Below the pieces are notes generated by a model, which had not been told where the DNA came from, searched no databases, and was given only the letters and a program-made list of their open reading frames with translations. From Acidovorax sp. HDW3 (lineage in GTDB: Bacteria > Pseudomonadota > Gammaproteobacteria > Burkholderiales > Burkholderiaceae_C): a DNA stretch of 64,000 bases. The stretch spans positions 1,408,001 to 1,472,000 of the forward strand of contig NZ_CP049885.1 of assembly GCF_011303755.1 (NCBI RefSeq). The letters run 5' to 3'. Positions 17,395-26,604 of this stretch are shown here, in pieces (positions within the stretch are counted from its first letter, which is position 1; every line of letters begins with the position of its first letter). A program made the translations under genes and the position numbers.

Positions 17395-20300
17395 ATGCCC
17401 CCCCACTTGCCTCTGCCGTTTCAGATCACCTTTCCCGAGTCCCTTCCCGTCTCCAGCCGCCGCGAAGACATCATGGCTGCGATGCAAAAGCACCAGGTCA
17501 TCATCGTCTGCGGCGAAACCGGCTCGGGCAAGACCACGCAATTGCCCAAGATCGCCCTGGCGCTGGGGCGCGGCAAGTGCAACGCCCCCGAGGGCCAAAA
17601 GGGCCGCCTGATCGGCCACACCCAGCCCCGGCGCATTGCGGCCAGCAGCGTCGCCAAGCGCATTGCCGAGGAGCTGAAAACGCCGCCCGGCGAGGTCGTG
17701 GGCTACAAGGTGCGTTTTGCCGACACGCTGCAAAAAGGCGCCTCCGTCAAGCTCATGACCGACGGCATTTTGCTGGCCGAGACGCAGACCGATCCGCTGC
17801 TCACAGCATATGACACCCTCATCATCGACGAGGCGCACGAGCGCAGCCTGAACATCGACTTTCTGCTGGGCTACTTGCGCCAAATCCTGCCGCAGCGGCC
17901 CGATTTGAAGGTGGTGGTCACGTCCGCCACCATCGATGCCGAACGCTTTGCCAAGCACTTTGAAAGCAAGAACGGGCCAGCGCCGGTCATCATGGTGTCC
18001 GGGCGCACCTACCCGGTGGAGATGCGCTGGCGGCCTTTTGAAGAAAAAAAGGACTTTGACCTCAACGATGCCATTGCCGATGGCGTCGATGAGTTATGGC
18101 AAGGCGGCGCGGGTGGCGACATCCTGATCTTCCTGCCCGGCGAGCGCGAAATCCGCGAGGCCGCCGACCACCTGCGCAAGCACCTGCAGCATTCGCCCAT
18201 CCTCCGAAGCGCCGAGGTGCTGCCGTTGTTCTCGCGCCTGTCGCAGGCCGAGCAGGACAGGATTTTTGACAGCCACACGGGCCGGCGCATCGTGCTCGCC
18301 ACCAACGTGGCCGAAACTTCGCTCACCGTTCCTGGCATCAAATACGTGATTGACGCAGGCACGGCGCGCGTCAAGCGCTATTCTTTTCGCAGCAAAGTAG
18401 AGCAGCTGCTGGTTGAGCCCATCAGCCAGGCGGCCGCCAACCAACGCGCTGGCCGCTGCGGGCGCGTGGCCAACGGCATCTGCATCCGCCTGTATGACGA
18501 GGCGGACTTCAACCAGCGCGACCGCTTCACCGACCCGGAAATTTTGCGTTCATCGCTTGCCGGCGTCATCCTGCGCATGAAGTCGCTCGGCCTGGGCGAC
18601 GTGGTCAACTTCCCCTTCCTCGAAGCGCCCTCGGGCCGCGCGATTGCCGACGGCTACCAGCTCTTGCAGGAGCTGGGCGCGGTGGACGAGCGCGGCCAGC
18701 TGCAGCCCATGGGCCGGGAGCTGGCCAAGCTGCCGCTCGATCCACGCGTGGGCCGCATGATCGTCGAGGCGCGCACACGCGGCGCGCTGGCCGAGGTGCT
18801 CATCATCGCCGCCGCCCTCTCGGTGCAGGACGTGCGCGACCGCCCCCTGGAGGCGCAGGCCCAGGCCGATCAGGCGCACGCCAAGTTTGACGACGAGAAA
18901 AGCGAGTTTTCCGGCTACGTGCGCCTGTGGCACTGGCTGCACGACGCGCGCGGCGGCAAGGTGGTGGCCAGCAGCCGCAAGGAGATGGCGGCGCAGGCGG
19001 CGCCGGCTGACAAGGCCAGGAACCAGGCGTTTTTACCGGTGAGCCAGCGCGCCAGCGGTGCCCAGCCAGCGCCCACCGCCCCCGCCACGCCCGCGCCAGG
19101 GGCTGACACGCACAAACTCAGCAACCGCCAGTGGGAGCAATTGCTGCGGCAAAACTACCTGAACATCCGCCGTGTGCGCGAGTGGCGCGACATCCACTCG
19201 CAGCTGCTGACCGTGGTGCGCGAGCACCAGTGGCCGCTCAACCCCCAGCCGGCGGGCTACGAGGCCGTGCACCTGTCCATGCTCGCTGGCCTCTTGGGCA
19301 ACATCGGCTTCAAGGGCGAGGAGAGCGAGGCTTATTTGGGCGCGCACGCCATCAAGTTCCACCCGCACCCGGGCGCGCACCTGAACAAGAAGCCGGGGCG
19401 CTGGATCGTCGCCGCCGAGCAGGTCGAAACGTCGCGCCTGTATGGCCGGGGCATTGCCGCCATCGAGCCGCAGTGGCTGGAGGAGGTGGGCGGCCATCTG
19501 CTCAGAAAACAGCTTTTAGACCCGCATTGGAGCAAAAAGCAGGCCGATGTCGTCGCTTACGAGCGTGCCACGCTCTACGGCCTGGTCGTTTACAGCCAGC
19601 GCGGCGTGAGCTACGGCCGCATCGACCCGCACGAAGCACGGCAGATGTTCATCCGCCGCGCACTGGTCGAGGGCGAATGGGAGTCGCCCTGGCCCTTCCT
19701 CGCCGCCAACCACAAGACGGTGCGCAAAGTCGAGGAACTGGAGCACAAAAGCCGCCGCCAGGACGTGCTGGTGGACGACGAGCTGATCTACGCCTTCTAC
19801 GACCAGGCGATTCCCGAGGGCATCTACAGCGGCGCCACGTTTGACAAGTGGTTCCGCCAGGCGAGCAAGGATCAGCCGCAGCTTTTGCGCCTGTCCAAAG
19901 ACGAGCTCATGCGCCACGAGGCGGCGGGCATCACCAGCGACAAATTCCCCAAAATCGTGCGCCTGGGCGGCGTCGATTGCGCCGCCAGCTACCTGCACGA
20001 GCTGGGCAACCCGCGCGACGGGCTGACGGTGACGATCCCGCTGTTCGCCCTGAACCAGGCGAGCGAGGAACGCGCCGAATGGCTGGTGCCAGGGATGCTC
20101 AAGGAAAAAATCCAGGCGCTCTTGAAAAGCCTGCCGCAGCGCCCGAGAAGCCGCTTCGTGCCCCTGCCCGAGCACGCCGAGCGCCTGGCGCAGCAGTTTT
20201 TGCAGCAGGAACGCTGGCGCCAGGGCGGCTTGATCGACGTACTTTTGAAACAGGCGCGGGATGAAACTTCGCTCGATGTCAAGCGCGCCGACTTCAAGCC

Positions 20301-21420
20301 CGACATGCTCAGTCCGCACCTGTTCATGAACCTGCGCGTGGTCGATGAGCATGGCCGCCAGCTCGGCCAGGGGCGCAACCTGGCCGCGCTCAAGGCCGAA
20401 TGGGGCAGCAAGGCACGCGGCGCGTTCCAGGCGCTTGCTACGTTAAAGATAGCTGCTGGCGCTGACCCAGAGCCAAAATCAGAGCAAAAACTACCTGAAA
20501 CCAGCACTGGGCAAGCGCAAGCAGCTCCTAAAAAAGAAGCGCCTGAAAGTGCCACAGCCCCTCACCACAGCGACAGCCGCTATACCCAGTGGAGCTTTGG
20601 CGCGCTGCCCGAACTGATGGAGCTGAAAAAAGGGGCCCACACCCTGGTCGGCTTTCCAGCCCTGATCGACCAGGGCGACGCCGTCACCATCGAAGTCTTT
20701 GACGAGCCCGAGGTGGCCGCCGCCCGCCACCGCCTGGGCCTGCGCCGCCTGGTGGCGCTCGCCATCAAGGATGCGCTCAAGTACCTGGAGAAAAACATCC
20801 CCGACCTGCAAAAAATGGCCGTGGCCTATATGCCGCTGGGCACGCAGGAGGAGCTGCGCGCGCAGATCATCGCCACCGCCATGGACCGCGCCTTTTTGCA
20901 AGAACCCCTGCCGCACAACGCCGAGCAGTTCGCCCAGCGCGTACAAGAGGGCCGGGGCCGCCTGACCCTGATTGCCAACGAAGTGGCGCGCCTGGCCGGC
21001 ACCATCCTGACGGAATACGCCGCCGCACAGCGCAAGATCAAGGACACAAAAAACGCCCCTGAAGCCACGCAGGACGCGGGCAAGCAGCTACAAAATTTGA
21101 TAGCCAAGCAGTTCATCGCCCAGGCCCCTTGGGCGCAGCTGCAGCATTTCCCGCGCTACCTCAAGGCCATCACCGTGCGCCTGGATAAATACCGCGCTGA
21201 TCCGGCGCGCGATGCAGCCCGGCTCAAAGAGCTGCAACCGCTGGAGCAGCGCTACACGCGTTTGCTGGCCGAGCGCAAGGGCGCGCAGGATGCGCGGATG
21301 CAGGAATACCGCTGGATGCTGCAGGAGCTGCGCGTGAGCTTTTTCGCCCAAGAGCTCAAAACCCCGTACCCGGTGAGCAGCAAGCGGCTCGATAAGGTGT
21401 GGGCGCAGCTGCAAACCTGA
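17395..21420 (+). CDS. hrpA: ATP-dependent RNA helicase HrpA
   Basis: The 1341-residue DEAH-box helicase has Walker A GETGSGKTTQLPK near residue 45 and DEAH at about 145. SATIDAERFA, the motif V/VI region and QRAGRCGR follow, then HA2/OB-fold domains and the long HrpA-specific C-terminal region. In E. coli HrpA rescues stalled ribosomes and acts in RNA processing. Length is close to E. coli HrpA (1300). Two stretches, near 20431-20543 and 21076-21105, are in-frame repeat copies that fall in poorly conserved linkers. Confidence 0.94.
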   Translation: MPPHLPLPFQITFPESLPVSSRREDIMAAMQKHQVIIVCGETGSGKTTQLPKIALALGRGKCNAPEGQKGRLIGHTQPRRIAASSVAKRIAEELKTPPGEVVGYKVRFADTLQKGASVKLMTDGILLAETQTDPLLTAYDTLIIDEAHERSLNIDFLLGYLRQILPQRPDLKVVVTSATIDAERFAKHFESKNGPAPVIMVSGRTYPVEMRWRPFEEKKDFDLNDAIADGVDELWQGGAGGDILIFLPGEREIREAADHLRKHLQHSPILRSAEVLPLFSRLSQAEQDRIFDSHTGRRIVLATNVAETSLTVPGIKYVIDAGTARVKRYSFRSKVEQLLVEPISQAAANQRAGRCGRVANGICIRLYDEADFNQRDRFTDPEILRSSLAGVILRMKSLGLGDVVNFPFLEAPSGRAIADGYQLLQELGAVDERGQLQPMGRELAKLPLDPRVGRMIVEARTRGALAEVLIIAAALSVQDVRDRPLEAQAQADQAHAKFDDEKSEFSGYVRLWHWLHDARGGKVVASSRKEMAAQAAPADKARNQAFLPVSQRASGAQPAPTAPATPAPGADTHKLSNRQWEQLLRQNYLNIRRVREWRDIHSQLLTVVREHQWPLNPQPAGYEAVHLSMLAGLLGNIGFKGEESEAYLGAHAIKFHPHPGAHLNKKPGRWIVAAEQVETSRLYGRGIAAIEPQWLEEVGGHLLRKQLLDPHWSKKQADVVAYERATLYGLVVYSQRGVSYGRIDPHEARQMFIRRALVEGEWESPWPFLAANHKTVRKVEELEHKSRRQDVLVDDELIYAFYDQAIPEGIYSGATFDKWFRQASKDQPQLLRLSKDELMRHEAAGITSDKFPKIVRLGGVDCAASYLHELGNPRDGLTVTIPLFALNQASEERAEWLVPGMLKEKIQALLKSLPQRPRSRFVPLPEHAERLAQQFLQQERWRQGGLIDVLLKQARDETSLDVKRADFKPDMLSPHLFMNLRVVDEHGRQLGQGRNLAALKAEWGSKARGAFQALATLKIAAGADPEPKSEQKLPETSTGQAQAAPKKEAPESATAPHHSDSRYTQWSFGALPELMELKKGAHTLVGFPALIDQGDAVTIEVFDEPEVAAARHRLGLRRLVALAIKDALKYLEKNIPDLQKMAVAYMPLGTQEELRAQIIATAMDRAFLQEPLPHNAEQFAQRVQEGRGRLTLIANEVARLAGTILTEYAAAQRKIKDTKNAPEATQDAGKQLQNLIAKQFIAQAPWAQLQHFPRYLKAITVRLDKYRADPARDAARLKELQPLEQRYTRLLAERKGAQDARMQEYRWMLQELRVSFFAQELKTPYPVSSKRLDKVWAQLQT
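20431..20543. repeat. Short two-hairpin repeats, copies 4 and 5 (inside hrpA)
   Basis: One copy in minus orientation (GCGCTTGCTACG, AGATAGCTGCTGGCGCT, 20431-20463) is followed by one in plus orientation (GGGCAAGCGCAAGCAGCTCC, 20502-20542). Both lie in frame inside hrpA and code for a low-complexity linker. Confidence 0.55.
21076..21105 (+). repeat. Short two-hairpin repeat, copy 6 (inside hrpA, partial)
   Basis: GGGCAAGCAGCTACAAAATT followed by TGATAGCC matches the second half of the repeat, in frame near the hrpA 3' end. Confidence 0.5.
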
Positions 21421-21433
21421 AAACGCAGCCGGG

Positions 21434-21600
21434 GCTGGCGTAGCGCTCAGCACGCGCAAGCAGTACGCCGAGCAGCGTTTCGAGGCCATGGGCTACATCG
21501 GCAACCGCTTGCACGTAATGATTTATTGCCTGCGCCCCGATGCCGTGGGCGTCATCAGCCTGCGCCAGGCCAACAAGCGAGAGGAAAAGCGATATGCCGC
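21434..21600 (+). pseudogene. BrnT-like (DUF497) toxin remnant
   Basis: The reading frame just after hrpA encodes TRKQYAEQRFEAMGYIGNRL followed by HVMIYCLRPDAVGVISLRQA and NKREEKRYA. This is the C-terminal half of a BrnT-type ribonuclease toxin, including the conserved ISLR-AN-RE core. The N-terminal half is missing, no start codon with a ribosome binding site precedes it, and no BrnA antitoxin follows. It runs into the 3' end of the convergent recombinase gene, so it looks like a scar left when that gene arrived. Confidence 0.6.
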
Positions 21601-21601
21601 C

Positions 21602-22597
21602 CTACAACGCAGGGCGGTTGTCTCCAACCGTGCCCTCACTCCCCAGCGCCTGCGCAAACCGCGCCTGCAGACCACTGCCGCCGGCGTCCAGGTAGCGCAG
21701 GGCGGATTTCATGTCCTTCCAGCCGACGTAGGCCATCAGCTCGCGCAGATCCCAGCCGGCATCGCGCGCCCAGTTGGCAAAGCCACGGCGCAGCGAGTGG
21801 CTGCTAAAGCCTGCAGCGCCTTCAATGCCCGCAGCGTGCAGCAATTTCTGCAACCAGGGGGCGATGCTCGCGGCGGCCATGGGGCGGCTGGCAACGTGGC
21901 CCCACTGGTCAATGCCCGGAAACAACGGCCCCGCCCGCAAGCCTGAGAGCTGCAGCCAGGCATGGGTGGCGGCCACCGGGCACAGGCGCGGCAGCGCCGG
22001 GCAGTCAAAACTGCGCCCAAGGTTGAGCCGATCGCCCTTGGATTGCGGCAGGTAGCACACCAGGGCCTGGCCGGGCGTGAGCTGCAGGTGCTCGATCGCC
22101 AGGCGTGTGATCTCGTCGGAGCGAAAGCCGCGCCAAAACCCCAGCAGGAGCATCGCCCGGTCGCGCGCGTGGCGCAGCGCTTGCACCTTGTCGCCCCCGG
22201 TCTGCGCCGCAGCCTGCTGGTGTGCCAGCCAGGCATCGGCCTGCTGCAGCTGCGCCAGCGCCAGGGGCTGTGCCTGCTGCACCTGGATCGGGCGCGTGGC
22301 GCGGATGCCGCGCAGCACTTTTTTCACCAGCAAGCCCTTGGTCGGATCGGCAAAGCCCTGCTCCCCATGCCAATGCGCCAGGGCGGCCAGGCGCTGGCGC
22401 AAGGTGGCGATCGACAGGCTGTGGGCGTGATCGGCCAGGTACTGCGCCACCTGGCCCTCGGTGGCGGGCAGGAAGCCCTGCCATTCCTGCTCGAAATGGC
22501 GCAACGCCTGGGCGTAGCTGCGCTGGGTATTGGCGCGCTCGGCGGCGGCGAGCAGGCTGTCCAGGCTGGGGGGTAGGGAAGGGGCTGGCGGTGGCAT
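21602..22597 (-). CDS. Tyrosine recombinase (phage-integrase family)
   Basis: The protein of about 331 residues has a SAM-like N-terminal core-binding domain (SLDSLLAAAERANTQRSYAQ). The catalytic domain shows RGFRSDEITRLA with the first arginine, HSLRRGFANWARDAGWDL with the second arginine box, and GWKDMKSALRYLD with the nucleophilic tyrosine. An in-frame ATG at 22693 would add 32 residues of no clear fold and is the alternative start. It is divergent from a KfrA-like gene, and no prophage structural genes are nearby. The DNA target is unknown. Confidence 0.85.
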   Translation of the reverse strand: MPPPAPSLPPSLDSLLAAAERANTQRSYAQALRHFEQEWQGFLPATEGQVAQYLADHAHSLSIATLRQRLAALAHWHGEQGFADPTKGLLVKKVLRGIRATRPIQVQQAQPLALAQLQQADAWLAHQQAAAQTGGDKVQALRHARDRAMLLLGFWRGFRSDEITRLAIEHLQLTPGQALVCYLPQSKGDRLNLGRSFDCPALPRLCPVAATHAWLQLSGLRAGPLFPGIDQWGHVASRPMAAASIAPWLQKLLHAAGIEGAAGFSSHSLRRGFANWARDAGWDLRELMAYVGWKDMKSALRYLDAGGSGLQARFAQALGSEGTVGDNRPAL

Positions 22598-22753
22598 GTT
22601 TTCAGGAGGTGCGGCGGCGCAGGTGTACCGCCCACGGGGCGCCAGGGGCAGCAACACCCCTGAAAAACCCGGTCGGATTTGATAATACGCCATTATCCAA
22701 TGTGAAATTTTTCAAATAACAAAACAATCGCATCGATAAATAGTATGTACAAT

Positions 22754-22774
22754 CGTACCACGTAACACAGTACG
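22754..22774. promoter_or_regulatory. Inverted repeat in the recombinase/KfrA divergent promoter
   Basis: The arms CGTAC and GTACG are separated by 11 bases in an AT-rich gap between the two divergent genes. A further GTAC lies just upstream. KfrA proteins bind their own promoter as autorepressors, so this is a plausible operator. Confidence 0.45.
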
Positions 22775-22796
22775 AAATTACAGCAAAGGGCATGGC

Positions 22797-23888
22797 ATGG
22801 CACGCGGCGGTATTTACAAGGCAGAGGTGCAGCGCGCGCGCGAGCGCCTGCTGGCGCAGGGGCGCAACCCCAGCATTGACGCGGTACGTGCCGAACTTGG
22901 GCATACGGGCTCCAAAACCACCATCCACCGCTATCTGAAAGAGATCGAAGAGGAGGAGGGCGCGCCCAGCGGCAGCAAAATTGCCGTCAGCGAGGCGTTG
23001 CAAGAGCTGGTGGGGCGCCTGTCCGCACGCCTGCAGGAAGAGGCTGACGCCCGCATCACCACGCTGCAGGCGCAGCACCAGGCGCAGCTGCAGGCGCTAG
23101 AGGCCAGTGCCCAGGCCCAGCAGGCGCAGTTGCAAGAGCAGCAGCAGCGCTGGCAAGCCCAGGCCGAGCTGCTGCATGCCGAGCGCCGGGCGCACCAGGG
23201 CGCGCAAGAGCAGCTGCGCGCTGCCGAACTGGCCCAGGCCCGCCAAGGCCAGGAAAACGCCGACCTCAAGGCGCGCCTGGGGCAAGAGGCACAGCACCGC
23301 CAATCGCTCGAAGAAAAGCACCAGCACGCACAGCGCAGCCTGGAACATTTCCGCCAGGCCGCCAAGGAGCAGCGCGAGCAGCAGCAGCGCCAACACGAGC
23401 AGCAGGCGCAGTACCTGCAAAGTGAGATTCGCCGCCAGGGCCAGCAGCTCACGGCCAGCCAGCAGGCATTGGCACAGGCGCAGCAAGAGGCGGCCGCGCA
23501 AGCCTTGGCACTGGCCCAGGCCGAGCAGCAGGCGCGCCAGCACCAGGCCGAGGGCGCGCAGTCGCAAGCAGCCCTACAGGCGCTGGAGCAGGCGCACGCC
23601 CGGCTGCAAGCGCAGCACAGCGCACAGGCCCAGGCACTGCAAGCGGCGCAAGAAATGGCACAAAAAATAGCGCAAGAGCAAGAAAATGCAGAGCAAAAAG
23701 CCGTGCAAGCCTTGCAGAATCAGCGTGAGACGCTACAAAATTTGCAGCAAGAACAACAGCAGCTGCAGCAGCGCTGCCAGCAGCTGGAGCAAGACAACGC
23801 CCGCAGCCAGGCCATGCTGCAGGCGCACAAAGAGGCGTTTGCCCTGCTGGCGCAGCAGGTGCGCCCGCCCGAGCCGGGGCGGGATTAA
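22797..23888 (+). CDS. KfrA-like DNA-binding coiled-coil protein
   Basis: The 363-residue protein has the KfrA N-terminal winged-helix region at about 1-60 (MARGGIYKAEVQRARERLLA, then GHTGSKTTIHRYLKEIEEEE). An almost uninterrupted glutamine/alanine-rich coiled coil follows from about 65 to 345. On plasmids KfrA is an autoregulated nucleoid-type protein affecting stability. Here it is chromosomal and divergent from a tyrosine recombinase, so it may regulate or position that enzyme. The coil is repetitive but keeps one reading frame. Confidence 0.82.
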   Translation: MARGGIYKAEVQRARERLLAQGRNPSIDAVRAELGHTGSKTTIHRYLKEIEEEEGAPSGSKIAVSEALQELVGRLSARLQEEADARITTLQAQHQAQLQALEASAQAQQAQLQEQQQRWQAQAELLHAERRAHQGAQEQLRAAELAQARQGQENADLKARLGQEAQHRQSLEEKHQHAQRSLEHFRQAAKEQREQQQRQHEQQAQYLQSEIRRQGQQLTASQQALAQAQQEAAAQALALAQAEQQARQHQAEGAQSQAALQALEQAHARLQAQHSAQAQALQAAQEMAQKIAQEQENAEQKAVQALQNQRETLQNLQQEQQQLQQRCQQLEQDNARSQAMLQAHKEAFALLAQQVRPPEPGRD

Positions 23889-23898
23889 CGCTTTTGAT

Positions 23899-25740
23899 TT
23901 ACCGCTTTTGGTACAGGGCTTCGATGGCGGCGCTGTAGTGCGCCATCAAGGGCTTGCGCTTGAGTTTGAGCGTCGGGGTCATGAAGCCGTTGTCTATGGT
24001 CCAGGCGTCGCGCACCAGGTGTACGGCGCGTGGCACGGCGTAGCGCGGAAAGTGGGCGCAGCGGCGCTCGATGTGCTCTAGCACCCGGCGCTGGGCAGCA
24101 AAATCCTGCAGGCTCGCCGGGTCGTCGGCGGGCAGGCCCAGTTCAGCCGCCAGTTGGCGCCATTCCTGGCTGCGCAGCGTGACCACACACGAAATGAAGG
24201 GGCGCTGCTCGCCAATCACCAGCGCCTGCTCGATCAGCGGGTCGGCGGCGATGGCCAGCTCCAGGTCGGCGGGCGGCACTTTTTCTCCGGTCGAGGTGAC
24301 GATGATTTCCTTGATGCGCCCGAGGATGCGAATGCGCCCATCGACGATCTCGGCCTGGTCGCCCGTGCCCAGCCAGCCGTCGGTGGTAAAGGCTTTGGCC
24401 GTGTCCTCGGGGCGGCCCCAGTAGCCTTTCATGACGATGGCGCCGCGCACCTGCAGCTCGCGGTTCTCGCCAATGCGCACCTCCACCCCGGGCAGGGCGC
24501 GGCCCACGGTGGCGGGGTCGTTGTCGTGCAGGCCGTTGGCGCTGACCACCGGGGTGGTTTCGGTCATGCCGTAGCCCTGCAGCAGCGGCAGGCCCAGGCC
24601 GAGAAAGCATTCTGCGATGGTGGGCGAGAGCGGCGCGCCGCCACTCACAGCCACACGCACGCGCCCACCCAACTGGGCCAGCAGTGGCCGCGCGACCAGT
24701 GCGCGCAGCAGCGGCCAGGGCAGGTGGCGCAGCCAGCCGCCGGCCTGGTCTGTTGGCACGGGGGACAGTTTTTGCGCAGCGCGAAAACGCCGCCAGCCGA
24801 CGGCCTGGGCGGCGGCAAACAGCTGCTGTTTGAACGGGGAGGCGCTGAGTTTTTCTTGCAGCTTGGCGTGGATGCGCTCGTAAATGCGCGGCACGGAGAT
24901 GAGCACGGTCGGGCGCTGGCTTTGCAGGTCTTCAGCCAGCAGCGCCACCGAGCGCGCGTAGACCACGCAGCTGCCCGCTGCCAGCGCCAGGTAGTAACCG
25001 GCGGTGCGCTCAAACGTGTGCGATAGCGGCAAAAACGACAGGAAAACGTCTTGCGGCGTGGGCGTGACGCGCGCGAGCACCGCCTTGACGTCGGCCATGA
25101 CGTTGGCGTGCGTGAGCATCACGCCCTTGGGCTTGCCGGTGGTGCCGCTGGTGTAGACGATGGCGGCCAGGTCTTGCGGGCCGGGCGGCGGCGGCAGAGC
25201 CTGGTCGTCGGGTGCCTGGGCCAGCCAGTCGGCCAGGCGCGAGATGCGCGGCAGGTTCAGGCTGGGGCTGGCGCGTTGCTGCTGCGGGTCGGTCAGCACC
25301 ACGTGCTGCAGCTGGGGCAGCTCCAGGCCGGCGTCGCGCACGCCCTCCCATTGCTGCGCCTCGGCGACGATCAACATGCTGACCTGCGCGTCTTGCAAGA
25401 TGAAGGCAATGCTGCCGGGGTTGTCGATGGCGTGCAGCGGCACCGGCACGCAACCGGTGGCCAGTGCAGCCTGGTCGATGCTCATAGCATCCCAGCCATT
25501 GGGCAGCAAGATGGCAATGCGCGCACCTGCGGGCAGGCGGCTGGCAGCGATGGCGCGCGCCCATTGCTGCACGCGCGCCTGGGTTTGCTCCCAGCTCAAG
25601 CTGGCCCAGCGGCCTGCGGCGGGGTCAAACTGCCGATAAGCCTCGCCCCCCGGGGTGCGTGCGCTGCGCCAGGCGAGCAGCTGAGGCAGGGTGTGGCAGT
25701 CTTGCAAAGAACGGGCGGCAGGCGTGGGCAGGAGGGTCAT
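23899..25740 (-). CDS. Long-chain acyl-CoA synthetase (AMP-dependent)
   Basis: The 613-residue adenylating enzyme activates fatty acids to acyl-CoA. The P-loop is YTSGTTGKPKGVMLTHAN, the middle motif is GYGMTETTPVVSANG, and the C-terminal lysine region is GRIKEIIVTSTGEKVPP. Length and motifs fit the FadD15/long-chain (ACSL) branch rather than acetate synthetases. It ends 10 bases from the convergent KfrA-like gene. Confidence 0.88.
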   Translation of the reverse strand: MTLLPTPAARSLQDCHTLPQLLAWRSARTPGGEAYRQFDPAAGRWASLSWEQTQARVQQWARAIAASRLPAGARIAILLPNGWDAMSIDQAALATGCVPVPLHAIDNPGSIAFILQDAQVSMLIVAEAQQWEGVRDAGLELPQLQHVVLTDPQQQRASPSLNLPRISRLADWLAQAPDDQALPPPPGPQDLAAIVYTSGTTGKPKGVMLTHANVMADVKAVLARVTPTPQDVFLSFLPLSHTFERTAGYYLALAAGSCVVYARSVALLAEDLQSQRPTVLISVPRIYERIHAKLQEKLSASPFKQQLFAAAQAVGWRRFRAAQKLSPVPTDQAGGWLRHLPWPLLRALVARPLLAQLGGRVRVAVSGGAPLSPTIAECFLGLGLPLLQGYGMTETTPVVSANGLHDNDPATVGRALPGVEVRIGENRELQVRGAIVMKGYWGRPEDTAKAFTTDGWLGTGDQAEIVDGRIRILGRIKEIIVTSTGEKVPPADLELAIAADPLIEQALVIGEQRPFISCVVTLRSQEWRQLAAELGLPADDPASLQDFAAQRRVLEHIERRCAHFPRYAVPRAVHLVRDAWTIDNGFMTPTLKLKRKPLMAHYSAAIEALYQKR

Positions 25741-25829
25741 GCGGGCAGGTGAGTCAGGGTCAACCCTGGGTAAAGCCCGAAATGATAGCGCTGCGCCTGG
25801 GGGAAGGGGTTCAGAGCGTGTTTACGCTC

Positions 25830-26468
25830 TCAGGCCGCTGCCTGCAGGCCGTTTTCAAAATGCGACTGCATCGCCAGCCGTGCCGCGCTGGCATCGTGCG
25901 CCTGCAGCGCCGCCATCAGGTTGCGGTGCTCGGTCAGGGATTCTTCGATGCGCCCCTGCTTGAGCAGGGAATTGTGGCGGTTGAGCTTCATCACCTTGCG
26001 CAAATCGGCCACCAACTGGTCGCGCCAGCGGTTGTTGGCAATTTCCAGCAGCGCCATGTGAAAACGCTCGTTGACGGCAAAAAACTGGTCGCGCTCGCCG
26101 GTGCTGCGTTCGAGCTCGGCGTGCAACGCCTGCAATTGCTGCAGCTGCTCTGCGCTGGCGGTGTGGGCGACGATGGCGGCGGCGTCGCTCTCCAGCAGCG
26201 AGAGCAGGTGGTACACGTCGTGCAAATCCTTGTCGCTCATCTCAGTCACGTAGGCGCCCCGGCGCACCTTCATGGTCACCAAACCTTCGGCGGCCAGCAC
26301 CTTGATGGCTTCGCGCAGCGGGGTGCGGCTGATGCCAAATTCCTCAGCGATTTTCAACTCGTCGATCCAGCTGCCCGGAGCCAGCTCGCGCCGGAAGATG
26401 CGCTGGCGCAGTTGCTCGGCAACCTGCTCGTACAAGGCTTTGGGTGTAAGGGGGGCGACAGGGTACAT
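25830..26468 (-). CDS. GntR-family regulator with FCD domain
   Basis: The 212-residue protein has a GntR winged helix at about 10-75 (ALYEQVAEQLRQRIFRRELA, then EFGISRTPLREAIKVLAAEG). An all-helical FCD ligand domain follows with the metal-binding histidine/aspartate pattern (NERFHMALLEIANN and HRNLMAAL). It is divergent from the methylmalonyl-CoA mutase gene and is the obvious candidate regulator of the propionate block. Confidence 0.88.
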   Translation of the reverse strand: MYPVAPLTPKALYEQVAEQLRQRIFRRELAPGSWIDELKIAEEFGISRTPLREAIKVLAAEGLVTMKVRRGAYVTEMSDKDLHDVYHLLSLLESDAAAIVAHTASAEQLQQLQALHAELERSTGERDQFFAVNERFHMALLEIANNRWRDQLVADLRKVMKLNRHNSLLKQGRIEESLTEHRNLMAALQAHDASAARLAMQSHFENGLQAAA

Positions 26469-26497
26469 GTGCTCAAATGTAAAGCAAAAGAGTTAAG

Positions 26498-26508
26498 AAT
26501 TAATAATT
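26498..26508. promoter_or_regulatory. Putative GntR operator
   Basis: The 11-base palindrome AATTA-A-TAATT lies in the AT-rich divergent gap between the GntR gene and the mutase gene. The size suits a FadR/GntR-type site; the link is inferred. Confidence 0.45.
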
Positions 26509-26604
26509 ACAGCTAGGGTACACTCCCGCCATCGTGCAAATCGGCGTAGCCATGCGCCGGGTTTGCCCTCCGTCTTGCCAATTTTGCGAAAGCGGCCTGC
26601 CACC

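Noticed and set aside
21488-21946. 152-codon plus-strand frame containing the BrnT-like piece
   Set aside because: Only the first 40 or so residues resemble BrnT; the rest is antisense to the recombinase gene and is not supported as a protein.
23655-23715. Possible further copy of the two-hairpin repeat inside the KfrA-like gene
   Set aside because: It shares only AAAAAATAGC-like pieces and lacks the GCGCTTG/CAAGCGC hairpin; the similarity may come from coiled-coil codon use.
23050-23880. Repetitive CAG/GCGCAG-rich tract resembling a tandem repeat or CRISPR-like array
   Set aside because: The repetition is irregular, has no constant repeat-spacer structure, and is explained by the Gln/Ala coiled coil of the KfrA-like protein.
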